Shown here one piece after another: positions 15,551-23,583 of a stretch of 41,470 bases of DNA. A program made the position numbers and the translations under genes. Source of the DNA: Comamonadaceae bacterium (GTDB lineage Bacteria; Pseudomonadota; Gammaproteobacteria; Burkholderiales; Burkholderiaceae_C); assembly GCA_947447975.1 (NCBI GenBank), contig CANFLU010000026.1, positions 1 to 41,470 of the forward strand. The letters are read 5' to 3'. Positions within the stretch are counted from its first letter, which is position 1. Each line of letters begins with the position of its first letter. The notes beneath the pieces were generated by a model, which was given only the letters and a program-made list of their open reading frames with translations, was not told the DNA's origin and made no database searches.

Positions 15551-16780
15551 TCAATATTGATAGCCGAAACGCACGCCTAAGGCGTCGCCGCTTCCAGAGC
15601 TGCGCTTACCGAAGTACCCATTGGTTTGCAAAGCATGCGTCCATTGCATGACGCTATGTAAGCCACTACCCCATTGATGGCGCCACGAGATAAAAGACGA
15701 TAAAACTAGCACCTTATAGTAATCATCAAATTTCACGCTGTTGGCCGCATCGTCCACAGAAGCAAGCTGGTTGATTCGGGACCACCCCAACGCCCACAGA
15801 TCTGAAGACTTCCAATCGTAAATCAGCTCTAGTGACTGAAAATCATCTCTGCCTTGTAAAACCAATAAATCATCATAGTAGTCACGTGAGGCATATTGAG
15901 AGGCGCTGTAACGTAACCGCAAGCGTGGGTGCAAGTAAGTGTCAACGCCGAGGTAATAGTTGTCTATTGAATTTCGGCGCGCCCTATCGTCTTGGATCAG
16001 CCTAGGAACGTACATGCCCGCTTGCTCTGACCGCATCACACCGAGCCGCAATTGCGTACCGGTTTGCAAATTTAAAAAATTGACAGCGGCACTGATTTTT
16101 TCATTCGATAGATATTGAAAATTTTCCCTTAATTTTCGGTAATTGAAGCCAAACTCTTTGGTTTCATAGGAAAAAAGCATGGGTCGATAAATACCCATAA
16201 TGGCCTGCATTTGAAAATCACCTAACACCGTGTTGGTGTAGGCCTGCAGGCCGGGTGCTGCGTTGTTGATACGCATATTGTCATTGCGTCGGCAAAACGC
16301 ATCAGGCTCTGCAATCCATGGTGAATCAAGGTCGTAAGTTCTGCACCAATTGGTATTGAAATTGACCACACCGGCGCGCAAACCCCAATACGGCGTGGGC
16401 GACCATTCGACATGGGCTACATCTAAATGCACGCCCATTAACTGGTCTGCTCGCATCTTGAAATTCGCTTCCATATTTGCATTCAATCTTAGGTTGCTGG
16501 TGAACCGGACCCATAGCGAGACGGGGCGGTAACTCCATTTCGTATCAGCGTCTGGTAGATCTAATGCAATATGGTCTTCGTAGGCGTTGCCATCTCGAAA
16601 GTCACCGTCGACTTGCTTCGGCTTCTCCGGAGTAATCGTCCACGCATCGATCCCTCCTTCCACCGTCGACTTTATTTTCAGCCCCTCAGCCTGCGCCATG
16701 GACGAGCAGATAAACAGAACCCACAGTCCAATCGTCGAATAGGCTTTACTGACTTGAAAGCCAATCGACGTCAAAAACAT
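15551..16780 (-). CDS. predicted outer-membrane beta-barrel (porin-like) protein
   Basis: This 409-residue secreted protein has a signal peptide (about 1-31, ending SSMAQA). The rest has alternating strands rich in aromatic and charged residues, for example SLWVRFTSNLRLNANMEANF and LRLRYSASQYASRDY, and it ends G-Y-Q-Y with a terminal aromatic residue. These are typical of outer-membrane barrels. Two Cys near residues 154 and 170 could form a loop disulfide. I do not recognise the family, and the transported substrate is unknown. It is the last gene of a three-gene run, its first ten bases overlapping the end of the Cys-rich gene. No good ribosome binding site is seen, consistent with translational coupling. 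Confidence 0.72.
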   Translation of the reverse strand: MFLTSIGFQVSKAYSTIGLWVLFICSSMAQAEGLKIKSTVEGGIDAWTITPEKPKQVDGDFRDGNAYEDHIALDLPDADTKWSYRPVSLWVRFTSNLRLNANMEANFKMRADQLMGVHLDVAHVEWSPTPYWGLRAGVVNFNTNWCRTYDLDSPWIAEPDAFCRRNDNMRINNAAPGLQAYTNTVLGDFQMQAIMGIYRPMLFSYETKEFGFNYRKLRENFQYLSNEKISAAVNFLNLQTGTQLRLGVMRSEQAGMYVPRLIQDDRARRNSIDNYYLGVDTYLHPRLRLRYSASQYASRDYYDDLLVLQGRDDFQSLELIYDWKSSDLWALGWSRINQLASVDDAANSVKFDDYYKVLVLSSFISWRHQWGSGLHSVMQWTHALQTNGYFGKRSSGSGDALGVRFGYQY

Positions 16781-17253
16781 GGTGCTAACTTCTCGTTACT
16801 TTGCGCTTGACTCAAATACCCCACGGCAGGTTGATTGCGGCTGATACATGTCTTCATTTCATCTTCATCAGTCACGCGATAGAGATGATTGCCGGCAATT
16901 GCACTTTTACGGGCTAGGGCTGAAAGCACTTCCTGGCTCAAACCCAAGGCCCGCAGGGTTTTTGTCGTCAACGGATCGTTCACTGGCATGAAGCACGCAG
17001 ACAAAGGTATACCGCTCAGACGCACGCTAAGACCGGAGTACGCGTCGATCAAGTCGCCTAGAGAGATCCGAATGACATCGTCGATCACCCCCATTTCAGC
17101 GGGTAAAAACATATCGCCAGGATCATTGCGGCTATTGATACCTAGACCTTGCGCAGGCGTGCGCGAGCAATGCCATACCGGATCAGCGCAAACGGACGTG
17201 CCCAGCACAATCCACGCAGCAAACCACTGGCAATACTGCCTTATCATTTTCAT
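16771..17253 (-). CDS. secreted Cys-containing protein of unknown function
   Basis: This 160-residue exported protein has a signal peptide of about 23 residues (cleavage likely after SVCA). The mature part has four Cys (29, 87, 136 and 159), enough for two disulfides. A stretch near 120-147 (GNHLYRVTDEDEMKTCISRN, then PAVGYL) vaguely recalls the ends of periplasmic phosphate-binding-like proteins. Such short proteins are sometimes paired with porin genes, but this is a weak likeness. The start overlaps the subtilase stop in an ATGA (17250-17253) and the end overlaps the barrel gene by ten bases. It should therefore be made together with both neighbours. Confidence 0.7.
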   Translation of the reverse strand: MKMIRQYCQWFAAWIVLGTSVCADPVWHCSRTPAQGLGINSRNDPGDMFLPAEMGVIDDVIRISLGDLIDAYSGLSVRLSGIPLSACFMPVNDPLTTKTLRALGLSQEVLSALARKSAIAGNHLYRVTDEDEMKTCISRNQPAVGYLSQAQSNEKLAPCF

Positions 17254-18362
17254 GGAATCCCCAATGTACCCCTATTCGCTAAACCCATGGGAATACAGGC
17301 TGCGCATTGCGCAACAGGTTCAACGTAGCGCATAAATCTAGGCTTTTCACGCTCAAAGTCCGTCAAGTTATTGTTAGGATAGTGAGAGAGCCAAAGTGAA
17401 ATGAAGCCCGCCACCACAGGTGCTGAGTAGCTGGTGCCCACGCCGCTGAAACGGCTAGTGGCGCGTTCGTTACCCAGAAAGTCAAGTTCATAGCTAGCAA
17501 CTTTCAATTTGTTCATAGCCCATGCGGTATTTACCGGCAAGGGTGCGCCCCCACCAGGGGCATACACCATGGTGCGCGGATCTAAGGCTGAATAAATCTC
17601 AATGTGGTTTTCTGCATTTAATGCACCTACCGAAATCACACCAGCGCAATTGGCCGGCTCATGTAAGGATTTGTGAAAATTATTGCCCGCTGCCGCCACT
17701 ATGAATTTGTTGGCTTGCACCAGTTGGTCGATCAATGCCTGTAAATCTGCCCCGCAAGCCGAAAAGCCGCCCGACATGCTCAGGTTGATGACTTGGGCGG
17801 GGTTCGGGTTATCGGGTACGCCAGCAACCGCCAGACCCGCTGCCCAGGCCATCGCATCGATCAAATCTTTGCGGGACATAGCACAAGCACCAAAAACGCG
17901 AATCGGCAAAATCTTTGCGTTTGGATTAACGCCATAGACGCCGTCTACCCCGTTGCCCGCAACCAAACTGGCCACCTCGGTCCCATGGGTTCGAAACGAG
18001 TTGGACATCAACCGCGAACCACACTGTGCGCCGCGTTGATCGGGGCTGAAATCGGGTGAGCGCTGCTTACGTAAATTTTGTGCGGCGGAGACCATGTCAT
18101 AACCCGGCAACAATTGGCCTGCCAAACTAGGGTGCCCAGCGATGACCCCGCTGTCAATGATGGCTACCACGACACGGCTGCTACCCGGCTTTGCCGTAGC
18201 CGTATTTATGGCCGATGGCGCCGTCGGTGCGCCGTCTAAAGTGCCCAAATGCCAAGGAACAATTTGCGCACCTACCTGCCCGGCACACAGCAGGACGCCG
18301 CACAGCCACAGCGCATACATCGCCCCAAGCAATGTATTTCTTAAAAAGTTACATTTAAGCAT
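17250..18362 (-). CDS. secreted S8 family (subtilisin-like) serine peptidase
   Basis: This 370-residue exported subtilase has an N-terminal signal peptide (about 1-32, ending GQVGA). The peptidase domain begins soon after without a long propeptide. The catalytic triad is Asp70 (AIIDSGV), His126 (RTHGTEVASL) and Ser311 (GTSYSAP), with the oxyanion Asn near 227 (AAAGNN). Several Cys (114, 160, 203, 239, 353 and 356) suggest disulfides in the periplasm or outside the cell. It is the first gene of a coupled operon with the Cys-rich protein and the barrel, so processing or export of a partner is one possibility (inference). The upstream region is AT-rich, with GATAAT at 18383-18378 as a possible -10 but no clear -35. 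Confidence 0.9.
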   Translation of the reverse strand: MLKCNFLRNTLLGAMYALWLCGVLLCAGQVGAQIVPWHLGTLDGAPTAPSAINTATAKPGSSRVVVAIIDSGVIAGHPSLAGQLLPGYDMVSAAQNLRKQRSPDFSPDQRGAQCGSRLMSNSFRTHGTEVASLVAGNGVDGVYGVNPNAKILPIRVFGACAMSRKDLIDAMAWAAGLAVAGVPDNPNPAQVINLSMSGGFSACGADLQALIDQLVQANKFIVAAAGNNFHKSLHEPANCAGVISVGALNAENHIEIYSALDPRTMVYAPGGGAPLPVNTAWAMNKLKVASYELDFLGNERATSRFSGVGTSYSAPVVAGFISLWLSHYPNNNLTDFEREKPRFMRYVEPVAQCAACIPMGLANRGTLGIP

Positions 18363-18603
18363 TTCATATTTATTTTAATTATCTTTTGAGCTTGTATCTA
18401 CGGGTCGCCTTGGACATCTAGGTAGCAAGCCGGTGCCTTATAGCGCCTCGCTCCGGGGCTAGGAGTTATTGCAAGGCTGCCGGCGCAATGCTTTGATGTG
18501 GACTGCGGGGCAATTCCCCGCAAAAAGTGAGCGTGTGTCACACCTAGGTCTTGAATTTTCTTGATACGATGCTAATTAGGTACTTTCCTCAACGCGAAAC
18601 ACT

Positions 18604-19086
18604 ATGACACAGGCACTTAAATTGGTCTTAGGACCGGAATCCATGTGGCTTTATAGCTGCACCAACGATAGCCAAGCGCATGGTCGGATTGATGTCGGTC
18701 ATGCCGCGTTGACGGCACGGTTTTTTGATGGCGATGCGATCAACCCGGCGCGTCTGGAGCAAGCGATTGAATGGACGGAAGACCGTATTCAAGCGGCCCA
18801 AGTCCATCTACAGAAAGGCTCGCAACTCTACACCGTCGAAGATGATCTGCGCACCCTAGCCTTGGCCAGCGGGGTGAGTCCTAGCAACGACATGGTATTG
18901 CATGTCGATGCGGTGGAAGGAACCTTTAGCCGTTTAGTGATGCAGGCGTTTGGGCAAGCGCCGCAGCAAGAGGCTTTACCTCATACCGCGCGGTTTTTCG
19001 CGACCGTCGTGTTCATCCGAGAGTTGATGCACCACCTGCATTTCCCGCAGATCCATGTGGTGGACCAATTGAACACCTGCCAATGA
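18604..19086 (+). CDS. unrecognised 160-residue protein
   Basis: I do not recognise this family. The 160-residue product has no signal peptide or membrane segment and a mixed alpha/beta composition. It ends in a hydrophobic, His-rich helix (RELMHHLHFPQIHVVDQL). The codon use and length support a real gene, and it is the only long frame with this coding character in the region. No clear ribosome binding site precedes the ATG at 18604. It stands alone between divergent (subtilase) and convergent (repeat protein) neighbours, so no operon context helps. Confidence 0.65.
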   Translation: MTQALKLVLGPESMWLYSCTNDSQAHGRIDVGHAALTARFFDGDAINPARLEQAIEWTEDRIQAAQVHLQKGSQLYTVEDDLRTLALASGVSPSNDMVLHVDAVEGTFSRLVMQAFGQAPQQEALPHTARFFATVVFIRELMHHLHFPQIHVVDQLNTCQ

Positions 19087-19293
19087 TGGTCCAATTCCTG
19101 ACCCAAGCGCCTCAAGCTTGACTTTTGAGCCTGAGAGTCACCTGGTCCAAGGTGCCGGCCACCGGACGCTGGCCGTCTAGATAGTCCATAGCACTGTACC
19201 CCACTAGAGAATCCGGATGCTAGCCCCATTGCGCAGGCAGCACCGGCTCTACTATGCATTGGTGAGCCTTGGATTGCAAAGCTCTCTCCATGC
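19087..19293. other. 207-base convergent intergenic region
   Basis: This lies between the ends of the 160-residue gene (+) and the repeat-protein gene (-). A loose inverted repeat (CTCAA/TTGAG near 19112-19130) is present without a T-run. I see no supported gene or clear intrinsic terminator. Confidence 0.35.
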
Positions 19294-21765
19294 CTATTGA
19301 GGGGAAACGCCCAGGGCCTTGACGGTTTCAAGGTTTAAGAATCCATCGACGGGGAGTCCTTTGGATTTTTGGTATTCGTTCACGGCGGACATGGTTCTCC
19401 CACGAAGCACGCCATCAATCGCCCCCGGGTTGAATCCAGCACTCGCCAGCGCACGCTGAATTTCCATGATCTTCGCTGGCGAAGCATTGGTTTCGCACAA
19501 CACCGCCCGCCGGTCGGCTTGGGCTTCCGACACTTTGAACTGGTACGACATGGTCTCATACTGCGCGGGCACATCAATTTCTCGGGTGCTTGCGGGAACG
19601 TCGATCACTTTGCGTGTGACGGATCTATAGACGGCAGGAATTACCTCTTCGCGGAAGGTCGGTGCCGTGTCCTGTACGCGGCGGGGAATAATTTCCTTGA
19701 CCTCTGGCACGGCAATTTTTCGGGTACCCGCAGGCGTGTCCACCACCCGGCGGTGCACCTGACCCATTTCAGCGGGGACAGCAATTTCACGAGAACTTGC
19801 CGGTGTGTCCACGACCTGTGCAATGACCGCTTTGTACGTCGCCGGGATCAGGATTTCTTCCGTTCGCGCCGGACGACTCACTACCCGCGTCTTGACCGTT
19901 TTGTAGGTGGCGGGCACTTCCACCGTGCGTACGGTAGCGGCAGTGTCCACAATCTGCCGCGTCAATGAGCGGTACTCGGCAGGAATCCGGATCTCACGCA
20001 CATAGCCTTCTGCCCCTGACTGGGCACCCGCGCTGTTTTTGGTTTTGTCGGTCCCGCTCACGTTCGCCACTTGGGAGGCACGTAATACACGCTCACCTTG
20101 GGGGGTTGCCACAATGTCCCCTTTTTCATTGAATTTGTAACCCTGGCTGCGCAATTTATCAAGGTCAATGGCCTGATGGGTGACCGTCTGGTACTTGGCG
20201 GGAATATCCACCCCACGGCTTGCCGCTTCGGTATTGAGCACTTGGCGCGTCACCGTGGCGTACTCGGCGGGCTCCTCCACTTCACGCACCGCGGCAGGGG
20301 TCTTAAGCACTTGGCGTGTGATAGTCTCAAAACGCTCAGGCACCAACACCAAGCACATCACATCGTCATCCAAGTTGCTGTTATTGGCCGTAGACACGGT
20401 GCTGTCGACAACACCTTTGCTGCGGTTTTCAGCCGCCGCTGCCACATCCACCCGACTGCCATCGACCAAACCATTGGCACCCACCACAAATCCCCGCAGC
20501 GGGCGCACGTTGATCGCCTGACCGATCCACGCGCGACCTCTTTTCCATTCGCGGCTGGCGTCTGCCACTTTCACACGTTCCGTAATCGTTTCAAACATCG
20601 CAGGCACTTCTACGAGGCGCTTACTCGCTTGTTTAACCAATACCCGTTCGGTAACCGTGCGTAGCGATGGGTTCACCACACTCAAACTGGCACTGGCTTC
20701 GCTGCGTAACACCTCCTCAGATACGGTGCGCAAAGGCAATGTAATCGGCTCGTAGCGGACCGACTCAGCCCTGACCAGCACCTGCTCGGTCTCGGTCTTG
20801 TAAGTGGCTGGGACCGCGATGACTTGTGTGGTCGCGGGCCGATCCAATACGGTTTCTTCCTTGTCGGCGTACTCGGCCGCAATCACGCGCAGTTCTTTGC
20901 GCTCGGGCGTGAGCATCACTTGCTCGGTCACGCTCTTATAGGTAGCGGGCACCACCTCTATGGGGGTGCTCGCAGGCTTTAGCACCACAGTCTCTGTCAC
21001 AGTTTTGAATGTAGCAGGCACCGGTTCCTCGCGGAAGGTGGCGGGACTCACCACGACCTCTTCGTTGACCGTTTTGTAGGTGGCTGGGACCAAAATTTGA
21101 CGCTTGGTTTCGGGTTTGACCAGCTCTTGTTCGGTGATGGTCTTATAAGTAGCGGGCACCACCTCCACGCGCTTAGTTGCAGGTGCCTTGAGGACTTGCT
21201 CGGTACGGGTTTCGAATCGGGCAGGAATCAACACGTTGGCAAAACACTCGCTGGCAGCCACGGGAATTCCAATGGGGCGAGGTAAATTCTGGCTGAAATT
21301 GTTGTCACACTGCTGCATGCTAGACCGCACAGGTGTGCCTTGGCTGTCAAAGTACACATTGACCGACATGGCGGGACTGTAAGGCACATATTTGCCAATC
21401 AGCTCTCGACTCACTCCATCGCGTCCCTGGCTGCGCCCTACGCCCAGATCGCATGCACCTTTGGTATAGCCCGCAGCGTCATACCCCAATGCAGCTGCCG
21501 TTTTTTGGGCTTGGACCAATTCATTGAGTTTGAGTACCTTCGTATCTGCCTCTCCCACTCGCTTGAGCGGCGGGTGCTCCGTAAATGGCCGATAAAAGCG
21601 CACATCTCCGGCCGCTACAGCCGCATCGCACTCGGCAGCGCTGTCATAACCCACGTTACCGTGTGCATCTTTCACCATGCCCGCATGCACAGCACAGGCC
21701 ATTACCAAACCACCACCCAACACCACGGTGCGCGAAGTACCCAACCAACTCTTTGCATTACTCAT
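19294..21765 (-). CDS. secreted tandem-repeat protein with C-terminal peptidoglycan-binding domain
   Basis: This 823-residue exported protein has a signal peptide (about 1-28, cleavage after AVHA) and an N-terminal domain of about 150 residues. Roughly 20 imperfect copies of a 23-residue unit follow, typically V-P-A-T-Y-K-T-V-T-E-Q-V-L-V-x-P-A. Two non-repeat insertions divide them into blocks of about 10, 3 and 7. A C-terminal PG_binding_1-type domain (about 755-823; IQRALASAGFNPGAIDGVLRG) closes the protein. The repeats look like short beta hairpins stacked into a rod, anchored to peptidoglycan; this is inference. The start is at 21765, with GGAG nine bases upstream. An ATG three codons earlier abuts the GGAG, and the 21831 start lies in AT-rich DNA. 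Confidence 0.82.
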   Translation of the reverse strand: MSNAKSWLGTSRTVVLGGGLVMACAVHAGMVKDAHGNVGYDSAAECDAAVAAGDVRFYRPFTEHPPLKRVGEADTKVLKLNELVQAQKTAAALGYDAAGYTKGACDLGVGRSQGRDGVSRELIGKYVPYSPAMSVNVYFDSQGTPVRSSMQQCDNNFSQNLPRPIGIPVAASECFANVLIPARFETRTEQVLKAPATKRVEVVPATYKTITEQELVKPETKRQILVPATYKTVNEEVVVSPATFREEPVPATFKTVTETVVLKPASTPIEVVPATYKSVTEQVMLTPERKELRVIAAEYADKEETVLDRPATTQVIAVPATYKTETEQVLVRAESVRYEPITLPLRTVSEEVLRSEASASLSVVNPSLRTVTERVLVKQASKRLVEVPAMFETITERVKVADASREWKRGRAWIGQAINVRPLRGFVVGANGLVDGSRVDVAAAAENRSKGVVDSTVSTANNSNLDDDVMCLVLVPERFETITRQVLKTPAAVREVEEPAEYATVTRQVLNTEAASRGVDIPAKYQTVTHQAIDLDKLRSQGYKFNEKGDIVATPQGERVLRASQVANVSGTDKTKNSAGAQSGAEGYVREIRIPAEYRSLTRQIVDTAATVRTVEVPATYKTVKTRVVSRPARTEEILIPATYKAVIAQVVDTPASSREIAVPAEMGQVHRRVVDTPAGTRKIAVPEVKEIIPRRVQDTAPTFREEVIPAVYRSVTRKVIDVPASTREIDVPAQYETMSYQFKVSEAQADRRAVLCETNASPAKIMEIQRALASAGFNPGAIDGVLRGRTMSAVNEYQKSKGLPVDGFLNLETVKALGVSPQ

Positions 21766-22115
21766 CTCAAACATCTCCAAGGTTAAAAAATACACATTTC
21801 CAAAATATATTCTATTAATTTTAAACACCATTTAAATAAGAATTTTTTATTAAATGTAGTTAAAAATGTAATTTATTTAATAATTTTGTGTTTTTTATTT
21901 TTTAATTTGCTTGGGACTCTGGATTCGCAGAAAGGGAAATGGTGGGGGTTGAAGCCTTTGGTCGACAACAAGCAATTGATGCAGCCCTTGTACGCTTAGG
22001 CCGTCTCGGTGTCCCGCGTGGTTTTCGCCCCGGCAGCGGGCGCAGCCTCCTAGGCGCGTAGCGTGCGCTGAGCACACTTGCTGCGCGCTATGCGCCCTGG
22101 CATCGTTTATCGCGC
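21766..22115. other. 350-base intergenic region with extreme AT-rich core
   Basis: Bases 21780-21905 are almost entirely A/T with several T and A runs, in sharp contrast to the GC-rich neighbours. They probably contain the promoter of the repeat-protein gene (minus strand), but there are too many TATAAT-like words to choose one. Such DNA is a typical target of H-NS/MvaT-like silencers. From 21910 to 22115 composition returns to normal and includes the hairpin at 22053-22096. No gene is supported. Confidence 0.5.
22053..22096. terminator. long GC-rich hairpin downstream of the MBL gene
   Basis: GGCGCGTAGCG (22053-22063) pairs with CGCTATGCGCC (22086-22096) over 11 bp with one G-T wobble, and inner bases can extend the stem. 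It begins 20 bases after the MBL-hydrolase stop on the minus strand. There is no T-run, so it may be a factor-dependent terminator, an mRNA-protecting stem or a REP-like element. Confidence 0.35.
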
Positions 22116-23111
22116 TCAGCGCGCTTGCAGCAGGTAGCGCTGACCGACCGCGGTGGGCACGATCTTGTCTTCACCCAAGCCTGCCGCCAAGGCCGACAGC
22201 GCCCGCCAGCCCGTGCAGTGGCCAGGGGCCAGCATGGCCATGTCAAACTGGGCCAATGCCTTGACGGTGTCTTGGATCACCGACTCATTGGCCCCAGACA
22301 GGTGAAAGCCGCCCATCACCCCATGCAGCGTTTGACCCGCAAACCGTTCACGCAGGTCTAAGGCCACGTTGACGATGCCCGCATGCGAGCAAGCCGAAAA
22401 AGCGAAAAGGCCCAGACCTTGCACATTAAAAGCCAAGTAGCGCTCGTCCATGATCAGGGGGTCTGGCACCCACTGACCCTGCTCGTCCATGCGCACATGG
22501 CCGCGAAAGCCCCGCTCAAATGCGCTGCGGCGGGGGATCTCACCGCTCAGGTACACATGGCCGTTAAGCAGCACCTGGGGCTCGGAGCCCAAAATGGGCA
22601 AAGCCCCCACGGCGCGAAGTTCATCGGGTGTGGGCGGTGTTTGGATCGGCAAGACCCCACCCATGGGCCGGGGGATGGCGCGTTGCACAAACATGCCCGG
22701 GTGCAAATAACAAGGCACCGGTGCGCGTCCTGGCCGTGCTTGGTGGATCATTTTGAAAGCCGTGGGCAAGCCGCCGCCATGGTCCCAATGGCCATGTGAG
22801 AGCACCACCGCGTCGATTTCCCCCATGTCAATGCCCAGCCGTTGAATGTTGTAGGCCAAGGTCTCTTCGGCCGGTCCCGCGTCAAACAGCACCGTTTGCA
22901 TCTGCTCGCCCCGCCAGGTTTTGAGCAAGAGCGACAGGCCATGGTTGGCGCAGCACTGGCAACTGCCCGCCAGTGTTTTCATGCCAGCCAAGCGCAGCAT
23001 GTCCCACTCCTTGGTCACATGGTCTGGGGCGCTGGACAGGCTGTCTGTGACGTTGTCCATCAACACGGTGATTTCAGCGCGTTCTATGGGCAGTAAATGG
23101 GGAGCAGTCAT
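22116..23111 (-). CDS. MBL-fold metallo-hydrolase
   Basis: This 331-residue protein of the metallo-beta-lactamase superfamily has the metal motif HGHWDH at 106-111, preceded by VLFDAG (74-79) as in the family. It carries further His residues in SACSHAG, GGFHL and PGHCTGW. The arrangement resembles the group annotated as beta-ribofuranosylaminobenzene 5'-phosphate synthase-like or 7,8-dihydropterin-linked hydrolases. The true substrate is unknown. CQCC at 51-54 is a noticeable Cys cluster. The start at 23111 is set by GGAG six bases upstream. The longer frame to 23219 would place the N-terminus in AT-rich intergenic DNA. It stands alone between AT-rich stretches, which may mean acquired DNA. 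Confidence 0.87.
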   Translation of the reverse strand: MTAPHLLPIERAEITVLMDNVTDSLSSAPDHVTKEWDMLRLAGMKTLAGSCQCCANHGLSLLLKTWRGEQMQTVLFDAGPAEETLAYNIQRLGIDMGEIDAVVLSHGHWDHGGGLPTAFKMIHQARPGRAPVPCYLHPGMFVQRAIPRPMGGVLPIQTPPTPDELRAVGALPILGSEPQVLLNGHVYLSGEIPRRSAFERGFRGHVRMDEQGQWVPDPLIMDERYLAFNVQGLGLFAFSACSHAGIVNVALDLRERFAGQTLHGVMGGFHLSGANESVIQDTVKALAQFDMAMLAPGHCTGWRALSALAAGLGEDKIVPTAVGQRYLLQAR

Positions 23112-23200
23112 GGGGATCTCCAAAGTCAAAAAATGCCATGCGGCGGGTTGTGACAGGCATTGCGATGGGCTGGCCGTATTCGATTTTATTTTTAAATTTT

Positions 23201-23217
23201 GAATAATATATTTATTC
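23201..23217. promoter_or_regulatory. AT-rich inverted repeat upstream of the MBL gene
   Basis: GAATAA-TATAT-TTATTC forms a 17-base symmetric site about 90 bases before the MBL-hydrolase start, inside an AT-rich block (about 23180-23240). It could be an operator or merely part of the promoter. No regulator gene is adjacent. Confidence 0.3.
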
Positions 23218-23531
23218 ATAAATTTAAACGTTAAGTATTTTATGGTTCAAAGGCTAGGGACTCAGAAGTTCGGGTTTTGTCTCGCTGGTTTGTCAAACCC
23301 CTCGGCCTTGAGCAAGCCAAGGGCCTGGATCAAGTCGTGTATGACCGCACGCCGGCAAGAGCTCCGCAGCCAAGCCGACTGGCTGTCAGGCGTTCAACTG
23401 CCCTGCTGCGAGCAGGCCCTTTGCAAACGCGAGCACGCGCAGGCAAAGCCTAGCCGCAGTCAAAGTGCCCCATTGAGGATCCAGTACGCTGAACAATGAA
23501 TACCTCACTCATGGCCATGTCCAAATAGCGA
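23218..23531. other. intergenic region between MBL hydrolase and lpdA terminator
   Basis: About 310 bases hold no supported gene. An 85-residue plus-strand frame (23242-23499) has no ribosome binding site, odd composition and no recognisable motif. A small perfect hairpin CCTGCT-GCG-AGCAGG lies at 23402-23416. Confidence 0.4.
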
Positions 23532-23561
23532 AAAGCCCAGACGGTTACCCGTCCGGGCTTT
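23532..23561 (-). terminator. intrinsic terminator of the aceE-aceF-lpdA operon
   Basis: The 13-bp arms AAAGCCCAGACGG and CCGTCCGGGCTTT have one mismatch and a 4-base loop, 23 bases after the lpdA stop. On the minus strand the stem ends in a run of T (GGGCTTTTCG). The A/T flanks make it potentially bidirectional. Confidence 0.85.
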
Positions 23562-23583
23562 CTTCATGCTAGCGCCCAGTGCG

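Noticed and set aside
19294-21765. Regular repeats considered as a CRISPR array or DNA satellite
   Set aside because: The periodicity (69 bases) is in codons and the copies diverge at DNA level; it is a protein repeat in one open frame.
23242-23499. 85-residue plus-strand frame, possibly a transposase remnant
   Set aside because: No recognisable transposase motif, no inverted repeats or target duplication, no ribosome binding site.
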